Source: Rhynchopus euleeides
Taxonomy: Eukaryota > Euglenozoa > Diplonemea > Diplonemida > Diplonemidae
Direction of reading: 5' to 3'
Assembly: GCA_963210315.1 (NCBI GenBank)
Contig: OY723320.1
Location: 620,001 to 684,000, forward strand
Length of the DNA: 64,000 nucleotides
The notes under the pieces are model-generated. The model saw only the letters and a program-made list of their open reading frames with translations. It was not told the DNA's origin and searched no databases. Position 1 is the first letter of the stretch. Each line of letters starts with the position of its first letter. Shown here piece after piece: positions 51,224 through 61,764 of the stretch. The position numbers and the translations under genes were made by a program.

Positions 51224-54200
51224 CTATCTCGCTCCCCTGGCGGCCCTACTCCCCTGGCTCTGGGACCCCTGGGAACTCCGCTGCGAAGACCCCCGCGCCC
51301 CTGGCCGGCTCGCCCGCGCCCGCTTGCCTGCCCGCGCCCTCAGACGACAACAGACCACGTTGTACGCCTCCGCCTGTGAGGCCTTGTCATCCCCCAACTC
51401 GGCCCACCAAGCCTGAATGGCCCGGAGCGCCGCCTCCTGCTCCTCCTGCGGTCGGTGCACGTCGGGGCAGAACTGCTCCTCCCACTCCCCCACCGTCGTG
51501 GCCCCGTCGTCCTCATCCATCTCCTGACCACGCTGCGGCGATGCCGACTCCCGCTTCCGCTTCGGCTGCGACGACATCGAGGTGGCTGGTGCTTGCGCAG
51601 GGTTGGAGCCTTCCTCGGTGGCGGTCGGGTCGGAGCGGCCGGTGGCCGGGGCGCCGGTGGGTGCAGGAGGGGGATCACCTTCTCGTCGAGGGGGATCACC
51701 CTGGTCCTGCGGCTGCGGGACCCTCGCAGGCGGCTCCTCCGCGTCCCGAGGCCCCAGATCCATACAGGTCTCCCCCTGCTCCACGCATTCCCCACACGCC
51801 CTGCAATCGCAACCGAAACAACGCCAGTGTTCGACTGCGGTATCCACCGCCTCTGCACAGCGGGCACAGTAAAAGCGGCGGCGCGACGGCTGGGACGGCA
51901 CCTGGCACATGGGGAGGCCCTGCTCCCCCCCTGGACAGCCAGTCCGCCCCAACACCGGCGAGGGGGCGAGGGCAGACACTGCCTCCGCCAGAGGTGGGGG
52001 CACCAAAAGGGGGGTGTAGTGCTTTCCCTGATGCTTGACTCCAAGCACTCCGACGAAAGGCTTCACCCGGGGGCGGTGGACCGTGGGGGGCGCTTGATCA
52101 GATAGGACCACCACAGCCCACCCCGACCCCAGCGCAAGTCCATGTACTGCTACCTGGTCCGCCCAAGAAGCCTCGTCCCGGCTACCCTCGACTCGCATGG
52201 CCGCAGCCCAGGACTCGCTGTTCGGCTCGGCCCGAGCACAAAGGCCTGGGTCACGTAGCACCGCCTGGACGGCTAGCCTCCGCATGCCCGCCGCCGAGCC
52301 TCCCATAATGAAAGCCGCCGCATCGAAGAAGCAGTCGCCTGGTGTGAAACGGAACCCCGTGCACTCCTGCATCCCCAAAGACCGTTGCAGCCTGGACAGA
52401 CCGTCCCCTCCCCCTGGGGCCCGGCCCTCCAGCAAAGCCTTTGTCAGTGCGGTGCTCGCCGGGGGCGGAGGAGGGGGCTCCGCTTGCCCCGGCGGATGAG
52501 GGGCCACCCCTTGGTCCTCGCGTGGCAGAGGTAGTGGCGTGCAGACGCACCTGGTGTCGTCTTCGCCCAGCTCACAGCAGGTCGGGCACAGCATCCTCGA
52601 GCAGTGACCACACTCCCCATGGTGCACGGCCGTGGTGAAGAGCGACGCACAGAACTGACAGCAACCCGGTGACCCCGACACATCCACGCGCCCCGGGATA
52701 ACCGGGCCCTGCGGCACCTCGACCTCCACACACTTCGTGTATGTGACCTGTTCCACCACCTGGTCCGGCACCGTGACCGGCTTGAACCCCCCGTCCACGC
52801 CGCCCACAAAAAGCGCTTGGCATGGTTCACCTGGGGCCACGAGAAGAGGGGGGAGGTTGTCTCTAAAAACCACAGCGTGGACGTCGAGGGCCACCGCCAC
52901 CCCACGGAGGGCCACCTGGTCCACGTCTTCGCCACCCCCGGAAGCCAGCATACGCCCCGCCCACTCGTCGGGGTCTGAGAGGAGCAGACGGAGTGTGGGC
53001 GCTCGACGGACGCACACCACCGCCAGGCGCAGAAGCTTGTCAGCGTCGATGTCAAACCCCAGGTCACACGCCGCGGCCGTCACCGCCACCACCCACGTTG
53101 CTGGGGCCCCCTCCGCCACTGACCCACCCAGGGCGGCGACCTGTTCTGGCATCGTAAGAGCATTACCAAGCCCCTCTGCCAGGTCCTCAATAGCCACTCG
53201 CGCCCCTCCTCGCTTGTCTCTCCACTTTTCGATGACGACAGAGGGGGACGGAGATGTCGGTGCTGCCTCTGCCCGAGGGACCGGGTCCGCCTGGGGCACA
53301 GGGCGCTCCTCATCAGGGTCAATGAACACCTCCCCCTCCCCACGCGAGTCAACCGAGAACCGCATGAAGTGGTCCGGGTTCAGGGGGGCCGCGGCCTCTG
53401 TAGCCAACGCCGTCCGGCTCACTGCTGCTGGTGATATGGGGCCGCATTCAAGGAGTGTTCGACCCAGGATGTGGCTGTACGCGCTACTCACTCTGGTGGC
53501 GTGGCTCTGGGTGACCAGAACCCTGCTTCGCCCCGTCCGTTCTGCTGCTAGGCGGCCCAGCTTGCCGAAAACCTGGTGCGCCGACGGCCCCAGACCCCCG
53601 AAAGCCTCCATCGCAAAGGCCGCGAAAATCTGGCCAGATCTCCTGCAGGGATCACGATACCTCCTGTTCTTCTCTGCCTCCCCCGCTGCCGCCGCCGCTC
53701 CAGTAAACCTCGCAGCAGCTTGGACCACGGAAGCCGCGAGGGGATTGCGGATCGTCACGTCGATGACCCGCGGCCACACCCGGCGAGTGACAATGTCCCC
53801 GGGGCGCTCCTGGGAGTCCGGAAGGATGTGGAGCGTCTCCATCTCGGGGCTCGTACCCGCTTCCACCGCGAGCCTGTACAGGCTGTCCCGCACGACATCG
53901 TGACGCCGAGTGGGCCCACCCCCCACCCTACAGTTCAGCGCGTGGGTGCCGTGCGTGTCCATCTCTTGCCCACACCTGCCGCACTTGGCGTCTGGCTCGA
54001 AGAGGGAGATGCCCAGCCTGTGCCGCGTCACCACAACCATTTCCTCTCCCCCGACACGCGTCTCTTCCGTCAGCTTGCCCGCATACGTGGCCCCTGCATG
54101 AGGGAGTGACAGGGACCGGTACCTGGCTCTGTCACTGGCGTCTGCCCGCTCGTGCAAGTCTCGGTGGTGAACGTCGATGATGGCCAGGGAGAGGTCCTTC

Positions 54201-57142
54201 TGTTTCACCATCTCCGTGGGGCGGGACTCCGAATCCACAGCATCCCCCTCGCTCACGTCGTTGTTGTAGGCCGAGCTCAGGGTGTGCCACGCCGCCGTAT
54301 CCCAGGTGAACTCCTTGTCCAACTCCCGACATAACAGATACCCGTTCTGCATGGAAGCCATCGCTGCGGCGTGCCAGTGCTCCGTAGAACGGCGTATACC
54401 GAGCCCACCCACCCGGACCGGCAGCGTCGCCTGTCGCATGGCGTCGTCCGGGAGAGTGTCGTCCGCCAGGCAGAGGATACGAGTCAGGCACTTCTCGACC
54501 GCCGCATCGCTCTTCACCAGGTATTCCGTCGCACCCCTATGTCCCAGTGCACGCATGTAGAACACCAGGCGCGCGAAACCCTCGCAATGCCGGAGGAGAG
54601 CAAGGGCCACTTGCCTGTCTTCGAGCGTCGCCAACGCCTCAAGGTAAGGCGCGAATTCAGCCAGCTTCTCGTCCATGTAGCGCTCGCAGAACTCTCGCGA
54701 CCCTATGGGCGTGCCCAGGAGGGTGAAATCGCCCCCCTCACGGTACACCACTCCCGGCTTGTCAGTCTCATCAGGGAGGCGAAGAAGGAACCCTTGCGCT
54801 TCAAGCTCGGTCTTCGAGAGGCGGTTGAGGTCGATAAGCTCACACTTGTCCAGCTTGACCTCCAACCCCTTCTCCTTGCTCCACTTCACCACGAAATCCA
54901 GCGCCTCCTTCACGACTCCCGCTGGCCCCATCAGCACGCCGTCGTCCAGGTAGAAGACACTACCTCCACACCCTGCGAAGTGCCCGACCAGCATCTCAGC
55001 TAGCTCTTTAATGGCTAGGGAGAAAAGAAGTGGTCCGAGGGGGTCCCCCTGCTGAACTCCACACGTGGACTGGAAGACGTGCCCACTGTACGATAGTGTG
55101 GAGGGGGACCCGTAGCACCACTGTGCGAAAGGGAGGAGGCCCGGGATGTCTCGTTCAACCACCTCTAGGAACGCCTCCCGGTGGACAGAGTTGAACGCGT
55201 TCTTGAAATCGATTTTAAGAACGACAGCATCCCGGGGCCCACCACCTGCGGCTGTCGCCTTGGCGCGCTCCGCCCACTGTGCCACCACCGCTACACCCGC
55301 CTCGAGTCCCCGTTGAACTGCGACGCCCACCTGCTTCCCTTTCATCAGGATGCGCCGTGCTGCGTCTTTATGGCGAGTGGAGAGCAGCTTGGCGGTTAGC
55401 CTCCTCAGAGTCTCACCGCACGCTATCGGTCGCACATCACCGTCGCTCTTCTTCAAAGCGGTGAGCTTGGCGCCTGCCAGGATCGGCATGATCTCCTGCG
55501 GAGCCCTGCCTGACGCCATCAGGTTCACCACCTGTGTGAGCCACGCCAACGGCTTCGCCCCTGCCGCGTCTTTACACTCAACTGCCTGGCGGACGTGATC
55601 CGGGCGTAGCCCCACTTGACCCCCGGCCGACCCATTAGGGAAGGTCTTGAGTGCACTCATCACTTCGGCCGGGGTGAAAGGCCGGCACGTGGCAGGGGCT
55701 GGTTCGCGCGCATGCGGTGGAACTCCGGTCGGGTGTTTCGATTCAAGGGCTGCACGCGTGCTGTCTGTGTTCTCCGCCACCACCTCAGGGATGAGGCTCT
55801 TGTGTGCCGCGGACATGCGATTCTGCCGTGCATACTTCGCGACACGCCTTTCCATTTCGCCAGGGCGCGGGGGCCCCCCCACTTTTGGCGGCTGCGCCTT
55901 CTTCTCGCACGCTTCTACCCACAGCAGGTTGAAGTCCCCCTTCGCCCAGCGATCGAAAGTCCTCAGCCTGTCCCTGATGGTCCCCTCCATCCTGTCCCCC
56001 ATCCGCGCCCCCCGTAGCAGGACTGACGGGGCCAGCAGCAGCGCTGTCCATGCCTGCACTGTGTTGTGGGCCGCCACCTCCCGGAGTAGACCGGCAAACG
56101 TCCGCGTCCATGATGCGACGAGGTGGTGCGGCACGGATTCCCACACCTTGATGTGCTCCGCTCTCACTGCTTCGAGCCCTGGGAGGGCTTTTGCCTGCAC
56201 CCCTTCCCCCGCCGGCACTGCTTCGGGTTCCGGCTCGAGTCTGTGCCGACAAGCCAAACACGCTGTGTACTTGAGCGCGATGACGTTCTCGCAGCGAACA
56301 CACTCCCGATACCCGATGGCGCGCAGGACACTGGGGGTCACCGTTTCACCCCTGGCTGCGTGCTTGTTCAGGTGCCCCAGCATGGACCCCCGGAGGATAG
56401 GCACGCCACATTGCATAAGGGAGGTGCGACAGCTGTCGTGCGGGCAGTACACCTTGTCCGTGGCCCTTTGCACCAACTTTGCCTCCACCGTAGCTGCGTC
56501 CATGCCCTCCGGCGTGGTGATAACCTGCTCCCCTACAGACTCCGTGGTGAGGAAAGCGGGGTGCGCCATCCTGATGAGGTCTAGCAGTTGGCCCCTTGGG
56601 ATGTCCACTTGTTCGTAGTGGTCCCCAGCTAAAGCAATCACCCGGGTGCGCTTGAGGAGGTCTCTATCCTTCACACTACGGGGGCGGATCGCCACGACTC
56701 GATGAGCACCCGGTTGAATGACCACTATATGCAGGTCCCAGAGCCGCGCCGCCAGTTGCAGGGTGAGGTGGTCCATCCACCCGTCCTCTCCGATCGCGTT
56801 GGCATATGCCAGGAAAGCCTCCTTGGCCCCCCCGAAAAATGCCACCAGTTCCGGTCGCGACTTGGCCGACTTGGCGAGGTCAGCTCGACGCGCCCCGATC
56901 ACTTCAGCCTCGAAACCCAGGGCCCAGTACCCGCAATCCCCCGTGGCGGAATTGGGGATGCGGGAGGCGTGCAGCAGGCGCAGTGTCGAATCAACATCAG
57001 CCCAGTCCCGCCCATCCATCGCGCTATCCTCTTCCGCACCGCCCCTGAGGTCCCCGGGAAGGAGGTGCACCGGCTCCGCCCCGCTCCCCCGCACCGCGAC
57101 CTGTCCCTCTTGGCCTCCCGGCCCCCACGCCCATGACGGCAT
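51224..57142 (-). CDS. LINE polyprotein: OTU protease, reverse transcriptase, RLE endonuclease, further OTU domains
   Basis: The frame is open for 2210 codons from 57856; I prefer the ATG at 57142 (1972 residues) or 57019, because the extra N-terminus reads through C/G tracts. Order: OTU cysteine-protease domain (GDCGYW, Cys70; GDHYEQ, His175); C2H2 finger (~230-262) and CxxC pairs; reverse transcriptase with IDFKNAFN (Asp645), QQGDPLGPLLF and FYLDDGVL (Asp733-734); CGRCGQ..HALNC knuckle; restriction-like endonuclease with RHDVVRD, PGD (Asp1116) and DVTIRN (Asp1128). Then a degenerate OTU-like segment (~1327-1444), a Cys/His cluster, an intact-looking OTU (PGDCFFDAA, Cys1604; KHYTPLL, His1708), a second Cys cluster and a Lys/Arg/Ser tail. 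RLE plus OTU recalls the R2/NeSL/Dualen grade of non-LTR elements. The frame is uninterrupted, so this copy may be young. Confidence 0.88.
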   Translation of the reverse strand: MPSWAWGPGGQEGQVAVRGSGAEPVHLLPGDLRGGAEEDSAMDGRDWADVDSTLRLLHASRIPNSATGDCGYWALGFEAEVIGARRADLAKSAKSRPELVAFFGGAKEAFLAYANAIGEDGWMDHLTLQLAARLWDLHIVVIQPGAHRVVAIRPRSVKDRDLLKRTRVIALAGDHYEQVDIPRGQLLDLIRMAHPAFLTTESVGEQVITTPEGMDAATVEAKLVQRATDKVYCPHDSCRTSLMQCGVPILRGSMLGHLNKHAARGETVTPSVLRAIGYRECVRCENVIALKYTACLACRHRLEPEPEAVPAGEGVQAKALPGLEAVRAEHIKVWESVPHHLVASWTRTFAGLLREVAAHNTVQAWTALLLAPSVLLRGARMGDRMEGTIRDRLRTFDRWAKGDFNLLWVEACEKKAQPPKVGGPPRPGEMERRVAKYARQNRMSAAHKSLIPEVVAENTDSTRAALESKHPTGVPPHAREPAPATCRPFTPAEVMSALKTFPNGSAGGQVGLRPDHVRQAVECKDAAGAKPLAWLTQVVNLMASGRAPQEIMPILAGAKLTALKKSDGDVRPIACGETLRRLTAKLLSTRHKDAARRILMKGKQVGVAVQRGLEAGVAVVAQWAERAKATAAGGGPRDAVVLKIDFKNAFNSVHREAFLEVVERDIPGLLPFAQWCYGSPSTLSYSGHVFQSTCGVQQGDPLGPLLFSLAIKELAEMLVGHFAGCGGSVFYLDDGVLMGPAGVVKEALDFVVKWSKEKGLEVKLDKCELIDLNRLSKTELEAQGFLLRLPDETDKPGVVYREGGDFTLLGTPIGSREFCERYMDEKLAEFAPYLEALATLEDRQVALALLRHCEGFARLVFYMRALGHRGATEYLVKSDAAVEKCLTRILCLADDTLPDDAMRQATLPVRVGGLGIRRSTEHWHAAAMASMQNGYLLCRELDKEFTWDTAAWHTLSSAYNNDVSEGDAVDSESRPTEMVKQKDLSLAIIDVHHRDLHERADASDRARYRSLSLPHAGATYAGKLTEETRVGGEEMVVVTRHRLGISLFEPDAKCGRCGQEMDTHGTHALNCRVGGGPTRRHDVVRDSLYRLAVEAGTSPEMETLHILPDSQERPGDIVTRRVWPRVIDVTIRNPLAASVVQAAARFTGAAAAAGEAEKNRRYRDPCRRSGQIFAAFAMEAFGGLGPSAHQVFGKLGRLAAERTGRSRVLVTQSHATRVSSAYSHILGRTLLECGPISPAAVSRTALATEAAAPLNPDHFMRFSVDSRGEGEVFIDPDEERPVPQADPVPRAEAAPTSPSPSVVIEKWRDKRGGARVAIEDLAEGLGNALTMPEQVAALGGSVAEGAPATWVVAVTAAACDLGFDIDADKLLRLAVVCVRRAPTLRLLLSDPDEWAGRMLASGGGEDVDQVALRGVAVALDVHAVVFRDNLPPLLVAPGEPCQALFVGGVDGGFKPVTVPDQVVEQVTYTKCVEVEVPQGPVIPGRVDVSGSPGCCQFCASLFTTAVHHGECGHCSRMLCPTCCELGEDDTRCVCTPLPLPREDQGVAPHPPGQAEPPPPPPASTALTKALLEGRAPGGGDGLSRLQRSLGMQECTGFRFTPGDCFFDAAAFIMGGSAAGMRRLAVQAVLRDPGLCARAEPNSESWAAAMRVEGSRDEASWADQVAVHGLALGSGWAVVVLSDQAPPTVHRPRVKPFVGVLGVKHQGKHYTPLLVPPPLAEAVSALAPSPVLGRTGCPGGEQGLPMCQVPSQPSRRRFYCARCAEAVDTAVEHWRCFGCDCRACGECVEQGETCMDLGPRDAEEPPARVPQPQDQGDPPRREGDPPPAPTGAPATGRSDPTATEEGSNPAQAPATSMSSQPKRKRESASPQRGQEMDEDDGATTVGEWEEQFCPDVHRPQEEQEAALRAIQAWWAELGDDKASQAEAYNVVCCRLRARAGKRARASRPGARGSSQRSSQGSQSQGSRAARGAR

Positions 57143-58312
57143 CCCCCTTGCTCGCCATACTATCTGTACACCCGTTTTTATAAAAAGGAGGGGCGTGCGT
57201 GGCCCCTTCCACTCGCCACACTTCCTCACCACCCACCTCAACGCTGCGCCCCAGCGGAGGATGCCCCGTGTCGATGCACCCGGCGGGGGGGGCGGGGGGG
57301 GTGAGGTGGGGGGTGGGGGAGGGGGTGAGGGTGGGGTGGGGCGGGGGATGGGTGGACGGAAGGGGACAAGGTAGACAGGGAGCGAGAGGAGAAACTCGGG
57401 GAAGACAGCACAACAGGAAGAGACACCCGAGGGGAAAGGCCCGGCCCCCACGACCCCTCCCTCCCTATCTGCTGTGGGGGCACCGGTCGGGGTGCCCCGG
57501 GTCGCGCGCCGATCTGCTCTCCCAGTCGAAGACTGGCTTCGCGGTAAACCGCGGGCGTGGCTGTCGACCACGCGCCTGTGGGTTCCCCCACGCGTTTCTG
57601 GGTGCGCACCCAGGGACCGGGCCCGGAGCCACTGACGGGCTCTATGCGCATCGTTTCGCCCTGCTAAGAGGACGGCGCACGGTACCACTCGGCCCGCTCG
57701 CCTGCTCCGCCGCCCCAGGAGGGCCGTCAGCCGCCCCCTCCTTCTCGCCCGCCATCGCCCGCGTCGCCTTCTTCTGGCCGGCTTGGCCCAGCTCGCCGCT
57801 GTCACTGCCGCCCAGCACGCCGCTATCACCGCCGCGAGAAGTCCCAGCATCGTCATCCGCCGGGGTGGGGGGGATGGGGGGGGTGAGGGAGGGTTTTTTT
57901 TTCGATGTTTGTTGGGTTTTGAAAAGTGGGGAACGGGGAAATCTATTGGCTCGGTTTGTACCTTCCCGTTGTGAAGATATTCACCGGGCAGTTACCGAGC
58001 TTGGGGAGGGGGTTGTTGAGTAAGACAAACACGAAAATTGGGGAGGGGGGGGGGGGGTGGGGCGGAAGCGGATGGCAGGCTGAGATGGTGATGCCTCGCT
58101 TTTGTGTCGTTTGTGGTCGGTGGGGAGCCGAGCCTCTGCGGTGTGGGGACAGCCCCGTACCCCACCAGCCGCGTTACGCAACCAATGAAGTACAGAAACT
58201 GTAGCTTAAGAAATCGTTGGTGCACAGCATGCTGCCTGCGCTCTGCTTCGGGTGGGGCGGCCCCATGCCTCCGCACACACCACCACCCTGCACAGCATGC
58301 CCCACCCCTGCG
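57143..58312. other. 5' region of the LINE and upstream flank of the membrane-protein gene
   Basis: On the - strand, 57143 to about 57890 is probably the LINE 5' untranslated region; it stays open in the same frame but is Arg/Pro-rich with G and C runs. The 5' end of the element is not marked. Bases 57890-58312 are unique apart from 58227-58250, which repeats part of 47862-47890. This argues that the upstream ATG at 58217 of the next gene lies in repeat sequence. Confidence 0.45.
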
Positions 58313-60757
58313 ATGCCTGATGGTGATGACTTTGTTTCAATATGGCAGCGCGCCACACGCCAGTCGCTCCGTGGTGGGTTGGGAACGCTTGCACTGCTGC
58401 TGTCCATCGCGTGCCCTGTGCTGATCCTGTACTGCTTCAACAGGGATGCGCCCTACTACACGGTGAACCACGCAGATGCAGAGGTGGTCAACGTCTCGGA
58501 CCCGTGGCGGCAGCCCGAGCCGTGGCACGAGGATGGGCGGCTGCGGTGCACGTGGCTCGGGGAGACGCGGGACCTGAACATTAAAGGCACCACACAGATG
58601 GACCGGACGTGCCCTGCGCTGAGCACCACAGGCACCACAGAGGGATCGCTGACCGCCATGCGGACCACCGCGCTGTTCGTCTACCCTGTGGCAGCGGCCG
58701 CACGCCCTGTCGTGCTCGGATGCGCCTTTGCAGGGGTGCTGAAGGACTCGTGGCTGTACGTCCTGCAGGCAGCGGTGGGGATGTGCTCCGCCTTGACTCT
58801 TGCCGTGCTGTTCGACCTCGCACCCCCTGTGCTGAAGGGTGGCGATGACGCAGACGGCTGGGTGGTGGTGTGTACCCTCCCGTCTGTGGTGTGGCTTGCG
58901 GTCCGTGTTGAGTTCATGTTCTGTTTAGCGCAGTTCGCTCTGGCGAGGTATTTTCAAGGTCTGCTGATGTGTGGGGTGTGGCTGATGGCGTTGCCCTTAC
59001 TCTCCCCGATCCTCGTCGGCGTGACATCCTTGGTCGATGGCGTGCCGTACGGCTGGCTGTACCTCGTGTCCTTGATCCCCCAGCTCCTGTCTTTCTGCTG
59101 CCTCACGCCCGGTGCTGGCAGAAAGGCGCGTTCTCTGAAGGCAGGGATGCTGATTGTCGCGCTCGAGTTCGCTGTCTGGACCATCATCTACTACGCATTC
59201 TACGACAGCCACTTCCGGTCGTTTGTGATGGACACCACCTGGACCACCATGCCTCCCGGCATGCGTGTGCTCTTCCCTGTGACGGTGCCTCTTGCGCTTC
59301 TCATGTCCCTCTGGGCTCACAGCAGGCAACGCTCCCCTGTGGACCACCATGCAAGACGCCGAGACCACACGCCAGAACACGGGCCTCCTGCCTACGACCT
59401 GCCTGTGGAGGCAAGTGACTACGACAGCTGCCCCGAATGGACAGATGATGAAGCTTCCCTGTGCGACACAACAGACGGTGTGCTGCTGCACCTGCGCCTG
59501 CCCAACGGTGTGCTGGTGCCGGTGGAGCTGGGCATCGACGCCACGCTCGGGGTGCTGCGCCTGCGTGCCGTTGACGCCCTCGAGGTGGACCGCATGGAGG
59601 TGCGGGTGCGGCTTGCCCTCTGCGGCGAGACCGTTGCCGGGTGCAACGCCACGCCACTGCGCGACGTGGCGGGGCTGGAGGCAGGTGCCACTGTGGATGT
59701 GCACACCGAGCCAGTCCCCGTGGCCTCACACCGTTCCGACCACATGGCCCTGGCCTGTCGGGAGGACGACGTGCAGGCCGCACGGCGTGTGCTTGCCACC
59801 TGTCCCACTCATCTGCTGGAAGGTGTGCTGATTACGTTGGCCAAAGACTACGGAAACCACAACTGCCGCGGTGTGTTGCACTGCGCCCTGCTGGAGGGGA
59901 ACATCGCCAGTGCGGCACTTCTCGTATGCTGCCTGTTGGACCATCAGCAGGAGCTGGCCTCGCGTGTCATCCAGGAGTCAGGCGTGCTGGACAGGCCTTG
60001 CGTGCATGATGCGATCGCTGAGGTCCTGCAGGAATCGCCTCACTATGACTATGTGGACTTGGTTACCAGCTGCCCGGGCTTTCTTGAGAGCACCGCATGC
60101 GACCACGCCTACTTTGTCATGCAGGTCGGGAGGCGGCTGTCCGTCGAGCTTCGCAGAGACTTCGATGGGGACTACACCAGCCTGTGGCGGCAGCTTCACA
60201 ATGCCGGGTGGCGGGCAACACCCTCTGCAGTGCAGGAGGCAGGCGGGCCGCAGCCCTCCTTCTTCGAGGTGAACCTGCTCACACTCATGCTCTTGGCTGA
60301 CGGGGTCAGTCTGTGCGACCTGCCGCACGTCGTGCGTGCCCTGCGCAGGCTTCCCCTCCCGCTGCTGCTGCCGGCAGGTGCGGCCATCGCGGTGCACGCG
60401 ATATACGGCACGCAGGGAGTGGATCCTGTCGGCGGGTGGCTGTTCGTTGCCTTCCTCTGTGTTGCCAGTGTGACCGTCGCAGTCGAGCTGCTGCCGGAGT
60501 GGGTGCGGTGGCTGGTGGTGCTGAAGGTGCGCGGCCCGCACACGCCACAGCCACCTGCACCTGCCGGCCCGCCTGCCGATGGGCTGGCTGGCATCGAGAT
60601 GCCTCTCCTGAACCAGAGCGTCTCGCCGCACGCCGACACAGCCCCCCAGCCCCTCGTGCCGTCTCCTCTCAGTGCGAGCAGCCCCTCTTCTTCCGACGAC
60701 GAGGGTGACGATGCCCCTCTGGAGCAGGAGAGCAGCTTTGATCACATCGGCTTGTGA
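58313..60757 (+). CDS. Polytopic membrane protein with ubiquitin-like region and ankyrin-like repeats
   Basis: An 814-residue protein. The ATG at 58313 (MPDGDDFVSIW) is preferred; the earlier in-frame ATG at 58217 lies in a dispersed repeat. Hydrophobic segments at about 21-43, 117-142, 145-172, 183-211, 213-241, 246-266, 277-299 and 313-335 suggest eight spans, and two more lie at about 679-727. Between them is a large soluble domain. Residues ~389-468 (VPVELGIDATLGVLRLRAVDAL, VAGLEAGATVDV) resemble a ubiquitin-like fold. Residues ~476-596 (MALACREDDVQAARRVLA, GVLHCALLEGNIASAALLVCC) resemble ankyrin repeats. No pore, transporter or enzyme motif is visible. The C-terminal tail is Ser/Asp-rich. 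Possibly a membrane sensor or channel-like protein; function unknown. Confidence 0.75.
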   Translation: MPDGDDFVSIWQRATRQSLRGGLGTLALLLSIACPVLILYCFNRDAPYYTVNHADAEVVNVSDPWRQPEPWHEDGRLRCTWLGETRDLNIKGTTQMDRTCPALSTTGTTEGSLTAMRTTALFVYPVAAAARPVVLGCAFAGVLKDSWLYVLQAAVGMCSALTLAVLFDLAPPVLKGGDDADGWVVVCTLPSVVWLAVRVEFMFCLAQFALARYFQGLLMCGVWLMALPLLSPILVGVTSLVDGVPYGWLYLVSLIPQLLSFCCLTPGAGRKARSLKAGMLIVALEFAVWTIIYYAFYDSHFRSFVMDTTWTTMPPGMRVLFPVTVPLALLMSLWAHSRQRSPVDHHARRRDHTPEHGPPAYDLPVEASDYDSCPEWTDDEASLCDTTDGVLLHLRLPNGVLVPVELGIDATLGVLRLRAVDALEVDRMEVRVRLALCGETVAGCNATPLRDVAGLEAGATVDVHTEPVPVASHRSDHMALACREDDVQAARRVLATCPTHLLEGVLITLAKDYGNHNCRGVLHCALLEGNIASAALLVCCLLDHQQELASRVIQESGVLDRPCVHDAIAEVLQESPHYDYVDLVTSCPGFLESTACDHAYFVMQVGRRLSVELRRDFDGDYTSLWRQLHNAGWRATPSAVQEAGGPQPSFFEVNLLTLMLLADGVSLCDLPHVVRALRRLPLPLLLPAGAAIAVHAIYGTQGVDPVGGWLFVAFLCVASVTVAVELLPEWVRWLVVLKVRGPHTPQPPAPAGPPADGLAGIEMPLLNQSVSPHADTAPQPLVPSPLSASSPSSSDDEGDDAPLEQESSFDHIGL

Positions 60758-61764
60758 GACAACAGAGGTCTCGCTGCAGGAAACTCAACAGAAGACAGCT
60801 GGGTGTTTGGGCATGGGTCATTCATGTGGAAAGATTCGTTGATCGCGCGACAACACACGGGTTCTTCGCCTGCGGAGTGGAAGTTGCAGGAACCCAACAA
60901 AAGACGGCGCATGAGACTGTGTGTGACGAATCCCCTCACTCTGGTGATACCTACCAGTCTGTGGTGAGTTGTCATGCACAGCGTTTTTCTGTGAGGCAAC
61001 CAAGTAAACACCACCCTTCATCAGCCCAACGAGAGGCGTTTCGCTCCCTGGCCTTGCCTCCGGACGTCAGACTGCGTGTCCTGAACGATGCTACATACAA
61101 GGGACCATCAGTGGCATATGAGTACTTGATTACTGTTGATGTTTGTGTCTTGCGTTGTCTCTTGTGTCACAGACAGCACCTGCACCACCTGGTCAAATAA
61201 TCCTGGTGGTGGCTTGTTTGGGGCGATCTCACACGGTGGCCTGGCTGCCATGCATGCACCCCCTCTCTCTGCCTTGTACCACAACAGGACTCCAGTGTTT
61301 TTGTCACTGGCTTCGGCGTACAAATAGCAGCCCTGTATTTTTTTGTTAGTTCGGCGTAGCCAACTGGGGAAACTTTCTGTGCCTTTAGCTGGATCGTGCG
61401 TCCCCACTCACACCAGTTCATCAGACCGGGGAGTGGTGTACACAAAGAGTGGGGTCTGCGTTCCAACAAGACAAGTTTCGGCGGTAACTGGTTTGTTGTC
61501 TCGTTTTGCTGCCACTCTACGATCCAGCAGGGGCACAGATAGTTTTGGGCCCTTCGGTTTGTCGTGCCCCCTCCCTCCCCACCCTTCATGCTGCTGCCCC
61601 AAACTGCCATCACGGCGGCGGTGCCACGGCACTCCCTGCATTTGGTTGTTCGGCTGCTCCCTGCTTGCAGTCTTGAAGGGCACGGGGCGAGTGTTTGCGC
61701 TGGCAGTTGCCCCAGTCACCCCGGTTGAGAATCCCCCCTCCCCGTGGCAATTTAGCCATTGGGG

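Noticed and set aside
57143-57856. LINE coding sequence starting at 57856
   Set aside because: The frame is open, but the extra 238 residues are Arg/Pro runs through G and C tracts; a later start next to the OTU domain is more plausible.
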